Source: Gemmatimonadota bacterium (GTDB lineage Bacteria > JAAXHH01). Taken from it: 36,836 bases of DNA. Made by a program: the position numbers and the translations under genes. The notes under the pieces were generated by a model. That model saw nothing but the letters and a program-made list of their open reading frames with translations. It was not told the DNA's origin and did no database searches. Shown here piece after piece: positions 1 through 7,167 of the stretch. Location of the stretch: positions 1 to 36,836 of the forward strand of contig VXWP01000017.1 in NCBI GenBank assembly GCA_009835325.1. The letters are read 5' to 3'. Every line of letters begins with the position of its first letter. Within the stretch, counting starts at the first letter, position 1.

Positions 1-46
1 GGATGGGATCGGGCGGGGGCGCGCGGCCAAGCCCGGCCAGTCGAGT

Positions 47-475
47 CTAGTTCGCCAACGCGCCGCTTGCGATCGAGCGGATCTTCTTGACCATGGACCG
101 GAAGCCGTTGCTCCGGCTCGGACTGAGGTGGGACGCCAGGTCCAGCCGGCTGAAGATGCCCTCGATGTCGGCGTCCAGGATCTGGCGGGGCGTCTTCCCC
201 GAATAGACCATGAGCAGGATGGCCACGAGGCCGCGGACGATGTGGGCGTCGCTGTCGGCGTCGAAGCTGATGGTCGGAGGCAGGGTCTCGGCCACGTGGG
301 GAACGAGCCAGACCTGGCTCACGCAACCCTTGACCTTGTACGCATCGGTCTTGTAGGTATCGTCAAGAGGCGGAAGCTTCCTTCCCAGGTCGATGATCTC
401 CTGGTACCGCTCTTCCCAGTCATCCAGGTATTCGAAGTCTTCCAGCACTTCTTCTATGGTCGTGTCCATCGTCAC
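47..475 (-). CDS. sufE: SufE-family cysteine desulfurase sulfur acceptor
   Basis: SufE-family proteins take persulfide sulfur from a SufS-type cysteine desulfurase and pass it to the Fe-S scaffold in the cytoplasm. The 142-aa product has the family's full length. It carries the acceptor-cysteine motif VKGCVSQVW with Cys51, the same position as in E. coli SufE. The first codon is GTG, with GGAGG at 486-490 about 10 nt upstream; an ATG two codons on is too far from that site. It is the last gene of a minus-strand run, 18 nt after the HupE-like gene. No sufS, sufB, sufC or sufD is in the window. The family call is firm. Whether it serves SUF or a CsdA-like desulfurase cannot be told from here. 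Confidence 0.93.
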   Translation of the reverse strand: MTMDTTIEEVLEDFEYLDDWEERYQEIIDLGRKLPPLDDTYKTDAYKVKGCVSQVWLVPHVAETLPPTISFDADSDAHIVRGLVAILLMVYSGKTPRQILDADIEGIFSRLDLASHLSPSRSNGFRSMVKKIRSIASGALAN

Positions 476-493
476 GATCGTGCGTCCTCCACT

Positions 494-1072
494 TCAATTC
501 GTCCCGATCAGCAGCATGGCCGATACGCCGGCGGCCGCACCCGATACGAAGAGGTTCCACTGGCGGTGCGGCGTTCCCAGGATCCGCAGGATCACGAAGG
601 CCACGGCCGCGAAGATCGCCACGATCATCAACTGGCCCAGTTCCAGCCCGATATTGAAGGACAGGAGCGGCACGACGATCGATTCTTCCATGCCGAGCAG
701 CGCCCTCAGGTAGTTCGAGAAACCCAGGCCGTGGATCAGGCCGAAGAAGAGGGCCAGTCCGTAGCTCGTCTTCCGGCCGATTTTCCCCTCGAACGGCCGG
801 TACACGTTCATCAGGCACGTCGCCAGGATCGTCACCGGGATGAGCGTCTCGACCAGGTCCGTCGGGACCAGGATGAGGCGCAGCGTAGCCAGCGCAAGGG
901 TGACCGAGTGCCCGACCGTGAAGGCCGTGACCAGCAGGAGGACCGAACGCCACCGGTTCAGCGGATAGGCGGCGCAGAGCGCGATGATGAAGACGATGTG
1001 GTCGTAGGCGTTCAGGTCCGAAATATGGTCGAAACCGAGTTGCAGATATACCTGGAATTCGGACATCGTCAT
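494..1072 (-). CDS. HupE/UreJ-like membrane protein
   Basis: A 192-aa integral membrane protein of the HupE/UreJ_2 type, with about six hydrophobic segments. Visible motifs are HISDLNAYDHIVF (residues 16-28), GHSVTLAL and GLIHGLGFSNYLR, which hold the conserved His and Asp residues of the family. Classical HupE/UreJ proteins move nickel or cobalt for hydrogenase or urease. Neither enzyme is nearby, so the substrate here is unknown. The ATG overlaps the stop codon of the upstream DUF6702 gene by four bases (ATGA), which indicates translational coupling. In this arrangement the HupE-like protein and the DUF6702 protein probably act as a pair at the membrane. That pairing is inference from context. 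Confidence 0.85.
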   Translation of the reverse strand: MTMSEFQVYLQLGFDHISDLNAYDHIVFIIALCAAYPLNRWRSVLLLVTAFTVGHSVTLALATLRLILVPTDLVETLIPVTILATCLMNVYRPFEGKIGRKTSYGLALFFGLIHGLGFSNYLRALLGMEESIVVPLLSFNIGLELGQLMIVAIFAAVAFVILRILGTPHRQWNLFVSGAAAGVSAMLLIGTN

Positions 1073-1665
1073 GCCCCGAAACGAACCGTCCCCGTGACGG
1101 TTTTCTTGCTCAGGTTGACGTATTTCTTCTCGCCGCCTATTTCGAACCGCATCACGTTGGCCTGCGTATCGAACATTTCGATCAGGATCCTGTTCTCGAC
1201 CTCAATCGTCTCCACGCGGTCCACACCCGTAATCTGCACCAGGCAGGCCGTGGCGTCAAGTGCGTCCTCCATGCCGGCGTAGGTCAATTGCCGGTCTACG
1301 CCGTTGACTCGAAAGGCCAGCCGGGAGGCCAGATACTCGGCCACGTGCCGGTCTCGGTCGGCGTGGGCCTGGTCGGTCCAGAGCCTGAGCCGGGGGCCGC
1401 CCTTCGCCACGATGGCCTCTTCCAGGTCGTCCGTGAAGATCCGCACGGATATGTCGAGGCGCGCATCGTCCGCGTTCCACTTGACCCGCGCAATGCTCAC
1501 GTAGAACACGTGGGCCGGAGCCGCGGCCGGACTTGGTCCCGCGGTGGAACTCGAGACAGCGGCCGGAACCGGGACCCGTTCCGGGATCCGTTCGGCCGGA
1601 ACCGGTACGGCCGCGGCAAGGAACAACAGGCAGAGCAGGACCCCGAGCGTCTTCATCGCCACCAT
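1069..1665 (-). CDS. Secreted DUF6702-family protein
   Basis: A 198-aa exported protein. An N-terminal hydrophobic signal (MKTLGVLLCLLFLAAA) is followed by a Pro/Ala/Val-rich linker to about residue 50. The domain then begins with FYVSIARVKWN and continues with DISVRIFTDDLEEAI, which I recognise as the DUF6702 pattern common in Bacteroidota. No enzymatic function is known to me for this family. Two ATGs are possible, at 1665 and 1656. An AGGA overlapping the first suits the second. The gene starts directly after the stop of the M28 peptidase and its stop overlaps the HupE start, so the three are co-translated. The protein is probably periplasmic or a membrane-surface partner of the HupE-like protein. 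Confidence 0.78.
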   Translation of the reverse strand: MVAMKTLGVLLCLLFLAAAVPVPAERIPERVPVPAAVSSSTAGPSPAAAPAHVFYVSIARVKWNADDARLDISVRIFTDDLEEAIVAKGGPRLRLWTDQAHADRDRHVAEYLASRLAFRVNGVDRQLTYAGMEDALDATACLVQITGVDRVETIEVENRILIEMFDTQANVMRFEIGGEKKYVNLSKKTVTGTVRFGA

Positions 1666-1666
1666 C

Positions 1667-3208
1667 CTACTGGGCCATATCGTCCCTCAGGCCGTACTTG
1701 TCGATCAGGTAGATCAACGTGGCGATGGACGCGCCGCCCAGTTCCAGCTCCCGGCGGTTCACGGCTTCGAAGACGTCGGTGGGCGCGTGATGGTAGTCGA
1801 ACGCCCTTTGCGAGTCGGGGTTGAACCCGATCGTCGGAGTACCCGTCTCCCTGCGGAGCGGACCGATATCGGCGCCGCCGCCGCCCTTGTTGATGTAGGA
1901 GATGGTGCTCTGGGGAAACAGGGGCAACCACGACCGGAAGCGTTCGATGACGTCATCGTCCGCGGACACGCCGAATCCCCGCGGGCTGAAGCCGCCGGCG
2001 TCGCTTTCGAGGGCGATCACGTGGTTCTCGCCTGTTTCCTTCGCCACCTCGGCGTACTTGAGTCCGCCGCGAAGGCCGTTTTCCTCGTTCATGAACAGGA
2101 CGGCGCGGATGGTGTGGCGGGGCTGGATGCCGAGTTTCTGAAAGGTCCGCAGCACGCCGATGGAGTGGACCACGCCCGCGCCGTCGTCGTGGGCGCCTTC
2201 AGACACGTCCCACGAGTCGAGATGACCACCCACCAGGATGATCTCGTCCGGCCGTTCGCTGCCCCGGATCTCGCCGATCACGTTGTGCGAAAGGGCGTCG
2301 GGGTGCCACTTGCTGGCCAGGCGCATGTAAAGCATGGCTTCGGGCTGTTCCTCGAGGGCGCGTTCCAGGCGGTCGGCGGACTGGTAGCCCAGGGCCGCCG
2401 CGGGGATGCGCTCCACGTCTTCGAGATAGCGCAGCCCGCCGGTGTGAGGCGCGTCGCCAAAGTCCGAACCGGCCGACCGGATCACCACGCCCACGGCGCC
2501 GAACCTGGCCGCCTGGGACGGACCGGCGGTTCGCTGGTCTACCGCGCCACCGTAACCGGGACCCGTGGCGATCACCGTCTGGTCGAAGCGCCGGTTATAG
2601 AAGACGATCTTCCCTTCAACGGCCTCGCGGCCGAGTTCTTCCACTTCTTCCAGGGAGTGGACCACCACGACGGGCGCCGTGAGCCCCACCGGAGCGGTCG
2701 GCACCGATCCCCCGATGGCCAGGGCGGTCAGCTCGATCATGCCTTCGTTGACGTTTACGATCCGCACCTGTTCCGGTTCGCCCCGTTCCCAGTGGGGCAC
2801 CATGACTTCCTGCAGGTAGACCCGGTCGAAGCCGTAGCCCTCCATTACCTCTTTCGCCCATGCCACTGCGCGTTCGGCGCCTTCCGAACCACTGAGGCGC
2901 GGTCCGATGTTCTTGCTCAGGTCTTCCAGGAGGTAGTACATCTCTCCCGTAGTCAGCCGTTCATTGAAGATCGCGGTGACCGTTTCTTCGTCAGCGGTCT
3001 GCCCGTGGGCCTCGCGGGGGAAGGCCGTCGAAAGGGCCAGTGAGAGCGTCAGCGAAACGGCCAGCGAGAAGGACAGGGTGAGCATTGGGACGCGGGTCCT
3101 GAAGTTGCGCGGGCCGGCGCGGTGCGGGCTGACGCGATGCGGACTGAAGCAGCGCGGACTGACGCGGCGCACGAGACCCGGCAGTGATCTGGTAAAAGCG
3201 GACAGCAT
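1667..3208 (-). CDS. Secreted M28-family zinc aminopeptidase/carboxypeptidase
   Basis: About 513 aa. The ATG at 3208 is chosen because GGAGGT (3213-3218) lies 4 nt upstream; the frame is also open further up. A long basic N-terminus precedes a hydrophobic signal (MLTLSFSLAVSLTL) ending near HGQTA. A PA-like insert comes before the peptidase core. Zinc-ligand motifs of family M28 are all present: GGHLDSWD (His329), HDDGAG (Asp341), NEENGLRGG (Glu375/Glu376), ESDAGGF (Asp403) and YHHAPTD (His473/474). It should be an active co-catalytic two-zinc peptidase outside the cytoplasm, cleaving N-terminal residues or dipeptides; specificity is not readable. It is the first gene of the M28-DUF6702-HupE-SufE run. 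The basic stretch before the signal is encoded by GC-rich near-repeats around 3105-3180, so a start at the ATG at 3085 is the alternative. Confidence 0.9.
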   Translation of the reverse strand: MLSAFTRSLPGLVRRVSPRCFSPHRVSPHRAGPRNFRTRVPMLTLSFSLAVSLTLSLALSTAFPREAHGQTADEETVTAIFNERLTTGEMYYLLEDLSKNIGPRLSGSEGAERAVAWAKEVMEGYGFDRVYLQEVMVPHWERGEPEQVRIVNVNEGMIELTALAIGGSVPTAPVGLTAPVVVVHSLEEVEELGREAVEGKIVFYNRRFDQTVIATGPGYGGAVDQRTAGPSQAARFGAVGVVIRSAGSDFGDAPHTGGLRYLEDVERIPAAALGYQSADRLERALEEQPEAMLYMRLASKWHPDALSHNVIGEIRGSERPDEIILVGGHLDSWDVSEGAHDDGAGVVHSIGVLRTFQKLGIQPRHTIRAVLFMNEENGLRGGLKYAEVAKETGENHVIALESDAGGFSPRGFGVSADDDVIERFRSWLPLFPQSTISYINKGGGGADIGPLRRETGTPTIGFNPDSQRAFDYHHAPTDVFEAVNRRELELGGASIATLIYLIDKYGLRDDMAQ

Positions 3209-3328
3209 GAAGACCTCCGTGTTGATCTGGAAAGGGACCGCCCCCACGTATGGCCGGGCGGCCGTGCTTGATTCGTATTGCTCGATTCGAAGCGTTCAGT
3301 GCATCGGACGATGGTCCGGCATGAAACC

Positions 3329-3345
3329 GGGCCGGAGCACGGCCC
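3329..3345 (-). terminator. GC hairpin downstream of moaB
   Basis: On the minus strand a perfect 6-bp stem GGGCCG/CGGCCC with a 5-nt loop sits just after the moaB stop. It is followed by only a short T stretch (GGTTTCAT). It could end the L33-L28-MoaB transcript or insulate it from the M28 operon. The weak U tract makes this tentative. Confidence 0.35.
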
Positions 3346-3353
3346 GTCTACGA

Positions 3354-3869
3354 CTACCGCGTCAGTTCCCAGCCCAGGTGGGCGATCTCCGGCGCGATCA
3401 GTTTCTCCCAGGCCAGTTCCACCGCGGCCGGGGAGCCGGGGGTGGAGATCACCACGGTGTTGCGGTACACGCCCGCCGTGGCGCGGGACAACATGGATGC
3501 GGCACCGACCTGTTCGTAGCTGAGCATGCGGAAAAGCTCGCCGAAACCGGTCAGCGGCTTTTCCAGTCTGCGGTTCAGCACGTCGAAGGTCCGGTCTCTC
3601 TTCGAGATGCCGGTCCCCCCGTTGAATATGACGATCTGGACGTCATCGCCGGTACTCGCCTCCAGGGCGGATTCGACCTGGTCCGGTTCATCCTGGATCA
3701 GGTGATAGCCGGCGACCCGGTGGCCCGCTTCCTCGATGCGTGTCCGGAGGTACTTGCCGTTGACATCCGTCTCCGGCGTGCGGGAGTCGCTGACGGTTAC
3801 CACGGCGACGGCCAGGGGTCCGAGCTCGGCCGCCTGGGACTTGTGGGATGAAGTGCTCTTGGACGACAT
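3354..3869 (-). CDS. moaB: MoaB/Mog-family molybdenum cofactor protein
   Basis: A 171-aa cytoplasmic protein of the MoaB/Mog/CinA-N fold, which binds or adenylates molybdopterin. Motifs in order are AVVTVSDSR near residue 20, the nucleotide/pterin-binding [15 protein letters not shown] near residue 85, and TPGSPAAVE near residue 150. These match MoaB in order and spacing, and the length is normal. It starts 11 nt after the L28 stop and probably shares the ribosomal-protein transcript. No other moa or moe genes are in the window. A short Ser/Lys-rich N-terminal tail (about 12 residues) precedes the domain. MoaB and Mog are hard to separate without alignment; length favours MoaB. Confidence 0.9.
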   Translation of the reverse strand: MSSKSTSSHKSQAAELGPLAVAVVTVSDSRTPETDVNGKYLRTRIEEAGHRVAGYHLIQDEPDQVESALEASTGDDVQIVIFNGGTGISKRDRTFDVLNRRLEKPLTGFGELFRMLSYEQVGAASMLSRATAGVYRNTVVISTPGSPAAVELAWEKLIAPEIAHLGWELTR

Positions 3870-3880
3870 GAGGCCGGATG

Positions 3881-4120
3881 CTACAGCACGTCTTGCAGCC
3901 GCAGTCCCTGTTTCTTCAGGAAGGGCATCAGCCCGATCTTCGTGACCGTCCGCAAGGCGCTGACGGACATTTTGATGCGCACCGTGCGGCCGAGTTCGGG
4001 CACGTAGATACGCTTCAACTGGAGATTGGGGTACTGGCGCCGCTTGGTCTTATTGTGGGCGTGGGATATGTTGAAGCCGACCAGGGGCCCTTTTCCGGTC
4101 AACTTGCACTTTCTGGACAT
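3881..4120 (-). CDS. rpmB: 50S ribosomal protein L28
   Basis: A 79-aa basic protein starting [12 protein letters not shown], with [16 protein letters not shown] and a C-terminal RTVTKIGL segment, which is the bL28 pattern. Only one Cys is present near the N-terminus, so it is a zinc-independent form. A GGAGG lies 8 nt before the ATG. The gene follows the L33 gene by 23 nt, the common rpmG-rpmB pairing in reversed order. Confidence 0.97.
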   Translation of the reverse strand: MSRKCKLTGKGPLVGFNISHAHNKTKRRQYPNLQLKRIYVPELGRTVRIKMSVSALRTVTKIGLMPFLKKQGLRLQDVL

Positions 4121-4143
4121 GAGGTCAGCCTCCAGGAACGACC

Positions 4144-4305
4144 TTACCGCGTTTCCCGGTACATGACGTGCCGCCGCAGCGTGGGATCGTACTTCTTGAG
4201 TTCGACGCGGGCGGTCGTGTTACGCCGGTTCTTCTTCGTGTAGTAGCAGTGCGCGCTTTCCGTGCTCTTGAGTTTCACCAGTTCACGGTTCTTGCTCTTG
4301 GCCAT
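4144..4305 (-). CDS. rpmG: 50S ribosomal protein L33
   Basis: A short gene of 53 codons plus stop. The product begins [17 protein letters not shown] and continues [11 protein letters not shown] and [18 protein letters not shown], a clear bL33. It has a single Cys, so it is the zinc-free type. AGGAG lies 6 nt before the ATG. It is the first gene of the L33-L28-MoaB run, behind the promoter at 4374-4402. Confidence 0.96.
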   Translation of the reverse strand: MAKSKNRELVKLKSTESAHCYYTKKNRRNTTARVELKKYDPTLRRHVMYRETR

Positions 4306-4373
4306 GCTGTACTCCTAAGGCGAGCCAATCATTTTCAAAAGCCGGTATGCCGGTATTGCCAACCAAGCGATGA

Positions 4374-4402
4374 AATCTAATAGGCGCGTCCGTTAAAATC
4401 AA
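4374..4402 (-). promoter_or_regulatory. Sigma70-type promoter for rpmG-rpmB-moaB
   Basis: On the minus strand, TTGATT (4402-4397) and TAGATT (4379-4374) are separated by 17 nt, with 4/6 matches to consensus in each box. It lies about 70 nt upstream of the L33 start in an AT-rich patch. Seen by eye only. Confidence 0.55.
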
Positions 4403-4404
4403 GG

Positions 4405-4433
4405 AAATAAAACAAAACCCGCTGTGTCCGGGT
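4405..4433 (-). terminator. Rho-independent-like terminator after the DUF2237 gene
   Basis: On the minus strand, ACCCG and CGGGT form a 5-bp stem around a 7-nt loop, followed at once by a T-rich tail (TTTGTTTTATTT). It stands after the DUF2237 stop and before the L33 promoter, where a terminator is expected. The stem is short. Confidence 0.55.
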
Positions 4434-4438
4434 CATCC

Positions 4439-4502
4439 GCGATGCCCGGAAGCCGTTCCACGCCTCGCCCGCGATGCCGGGCAGCCGGTCTACGCCTCGT
4501 CC
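4439..4502. repeat. Imperfect 32-bp tandem duplication over the 3' end of the DUF2237 gene
   Basis: Two adjacent units (4439-4470 and 4471-4502) share GCGATGCC, AGCCG and ACGCCTCG at matching places. The second unit holds the last codons and stop of the DUF2237 gene, and the first lies outside the gene. It looks like a local duplication of the gene's end. Confidence 0.6.
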
Positions 4503-4849
4503 ATGGCGCAGGCTTGCAATTCTTCCAGCGACACGAATTCCAGGGACATGGCGTGGGTGGCGCTTAGCACCACCGGCGGCGCCACGCCCGCGTCATAGGC
4601 TTCTTTCCACCGGTTCACGCAGACGCACCAGCGGTCGCCGGGATTCAGGCCCTGGAAGCCGAAGGCGGGCACGGGCGTGCTGAGATCGTTTCCCGCCGCC
4701 TTCGAAAAGACCAGGAACTCCTCGGTCATCACCGCGCATACGGAGTGTACGCCCGCGTCGCCCGATCCGGTATTGCACGCGCCGTCGCGATAGAACCCGG
4801 TGAGGGGATCCGTCGAACAACCCGTGAGTGGTCCGCCGAGTACGTTCAT
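4490..4849 (-). CDS. DUF2237-family protein
   Basis: A 119-aa protein recognised as DUF2237 by NVLGGPLTGCSTDPLTGFYRD, CNTGSGDAGVHSVCAVMT, NPGDRWCVCVNRW and VAPPVVLSATH. The six or so conserved Cys residues suggest metal or redox chemistry, but no activity is known to me for this family. The ATG at 4849 opens the conserved domain. The nearest strong ribosome-binding site (GGGAGG) is about 15 nt away, so initiation may be weak. The gene follows the DUF5916 gene by 35 nt on the same strand and is probably the last gene before the terminator at 4405-4433. Its C-terminal codons lie in the tandem duplication at 4439-4502. Confidence 0.85.
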   Translation of the reverse strand: MNVLGGPLTGCSTDPLTGFYRDGACNTGSGDAGVHSVCAVMTEEFLVFSKAAGNDLSTPVPAFGFQGLNPGDRWCVCVNRWKEAYDAGVAPPVVLSATHAMSLEFVSLEELQACAMDEA

Positions 4850-4884
4850 GAGATGGTCGCGAGTCCTCCCGCGGGAAGAATTGA

Positions 4885-7163
4885 TCAAAGGTCGAACAGG
4901 TAGGCCAGCTTGACGATCAGCGTACGATCCAGCGGGTCGCCGAGCAGGGCTTCGGTAGCGTCCCCGTTGTCGCGCCGCTCGTTGTACACCACGTAGATGT
5001 TGCTGCCCGGGCTGATGATGTAGTTGAACCGGAAATTCGACACGAACCGGTCCTGGTTCGTATCCCACTGTACCAGCGCGTTGAGGGACACGTCGGGCGA
5101 GAAGGAATAGCTGGTCCGGACGCCGAACAGATGGGCGGTGACGTCCCGCTCCCTGTTTCCGTTATCGGTGAGCGTTACGTCGTTCAACTCGTAGCGGGGT
5201 CCAATGGTGAATTTCGAACCGGCGCGCAGTCCGCCCTCGAGATTGAGCGAACGGCGGTTCCCGTTGATGTACTGGCCGAGGATGAGTTGGAGTCGGCGAA
5301 CAGCGGCTTGCTCAGGTTCGTCGTGTAATGCATGCGCGAGGACGCGTCCGTGTAGTTTCCCGCGGGGAGCTTGACGCCCAGAATCGGACGCGTGCTTTCA
5401 CTGATCCTGCGGTAGGCGCGGTCCAAAGTAATCCCGGCCTGCTCGCCGCCGGTGAAGAACAGTTCCCAGTGGTAGTGCTCCCGCCGGGTCAGCTGCGTGC
5501 CGTCGTCGCCGAACGTGGCGGCCAGCACGATATGGGGAAAGTACCGGCGGACGATGCTGTTGGTGGGTTCGGGCGTGAAAAACGCACGGGCCGAAACCTC
5601 GTGAAAGCCACCGAAATTACGGGCCAGGCTCCGTCGGCTGAAGAAGCCCATGCCGGGATTGAAGAACTCGGACACCCCCATGTACAGGCCCTCGAACTGC
5701 CAGAGCGGACCGTTCCAGCGCGACCACAGCCGTCCCGCGAAGCCCGATTCGCTTTCCTCGCCTGTCTGGTAGGTGGTGCCGGCCAGGAACCCGCTGACGG
5801 CCAGCTTGGGACCGATGGCCAGGTTGAAGTCGCCGCCGGCCGCGCGGTTGTAGTCTCCGCCGCCGACCCGCTGGTTGGTGACGATGAATCCCACGTTGGA
5901 TTTCTCGCCCACGTCCTGGCTGATCCGCGCCACGGCGTAGATGTTGTCCTCGAGCTTGGTTTCGCCGAACCGCTCGTCGCCCGTGCGCATGAGCAGCAGG
6001 CCCAGGTTCGTCCGTCCGGCCTTGCCCGTCAGGCGGCCGCCGCCGGTGATCGGCACCTGTCTCAGCGCGCCGGAACCATCGCGCGCCAGGCCGACGTTGC
6101 GGCTGTAGAAGAGTTCCGTCTCCCGGGCCACGCCGAAGCGGAACAGTCCGCCGTTCTCAAGGAAGAAGGCGCGTTTTTCGGGAAAGAACAGGTTGAACTG
6201 AGTAAGGTTGACCTGCGCGTCGTCCACTTCCACCTGGGAGAAGTCCGTGTTGTAGGTCAGGTCGAGGGACAGGTTGTTGGTCAGGCCGTACTTGACGTCC
6301 ACCCCGCCGTCGAAGTCTTCGTCCCGCGTCGAAGGGCCGGGCTCGTAGGTCCACGTGGCCCCGCCCAGGGAGTACGGCGTAACCTGCAGGTAACGGTGGT
6401 CGTGCCGCGTGAGGTTCATGCCCGACAGCGTGCCGGCCACCGACACCTGGGAGATGTTGAAGGGACGGATGACGGGCGCCCAGAAGGACTGTTCGTTGCG
6501 GCGGCGGATCTGGCGCTCCAGGTTGATCCCGAAATCCACGTCGTCCCCGGTCTCGAAGCGCAGCGTGCTCCAGGGAATGGCCATCTCGGCGTACCACCCC
6601 TCTTCGTTCCGGGAGGTGTATACGTCCCACACGCCGTTCCAGTCCGTCAGGATGTTGGTATTGAAGCGGCCTTCCGAACGGCCCTCGTTGCGCACCTGGG
6701 CGTCATAGCGGGCGCCGTCCGGGTTGGTGGCGAAGAGAATGCCGTTCTGCCGGTCCATGAACGTGTCCAGGATGATCTGGAAGTAGTCGTCGTCCGCCAG
6801 ATCGCCGTCCCGCGCCATCTGGGTGGCGATGATCTGGGAGGGGTCCGAGTCGTAGGCCCAGACGCCGATGTACATCGTCTGTTCGTCATAGAGGACCCGC
6901 ACCTCGGTCCGCTCGGACGCCGGCTGGCCTTCGTCTGGGCGTTGCTGGGTGAAGCCGCTGGCGGCCAGGGCGTTCTGCCAGATATCCTCGTCCAGGACGC
7001 CGTCCATGTGCAGCGCTTCCAGGATGCGCAGCGGGACGATCTCCCGCTCCTGCGCCGACGCCGGACCGGCGGTCTGCACGGTCTGCACAGCCAGGTAGGC
7101 GGCCAGCAGAACAGCGAAGTAGAACGGGGGCAGGGCGCGCGGGGATGTACGAACACGGTACAT
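4885..7163 (-). CDS. DUF5916 outer-membrane protein with CBM9-like domain, frameshifted
   Basis: The N-terminal part has a signal peptide ending near GPASAQE, then a CBM9-like sugar-binding-type domain (about residues 45-230; DEDIWQNALAASGF, DDYFQIILDTF, MAIPWSTLRFE). A DUF5916 beta-barrel region follows (FFPEKRAFFLENGGLF, LFYSRNVGL). The frame breaks near 5286-5288. Frame one ends at 5184 in nonsense, while the barrel resumes in another frame (LILGQYINGN onward) to a proper end LVKLAYLFDL at 4885. Restoring one base gives 760 codons, a normal length. ATG 7163 has GGAGG 9 nt upstream, inside the end of the TonB receptor gene, whose stop is 4 nt away. The gene is therefore coupled to that receptor. 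It is either a sequencing deletion or a fresh pseudogene. Function is unknown; it is probably an outer-membrane partner of the receptor. Confidence 0.82.
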
Positions 7164-7167
7164 CGTG

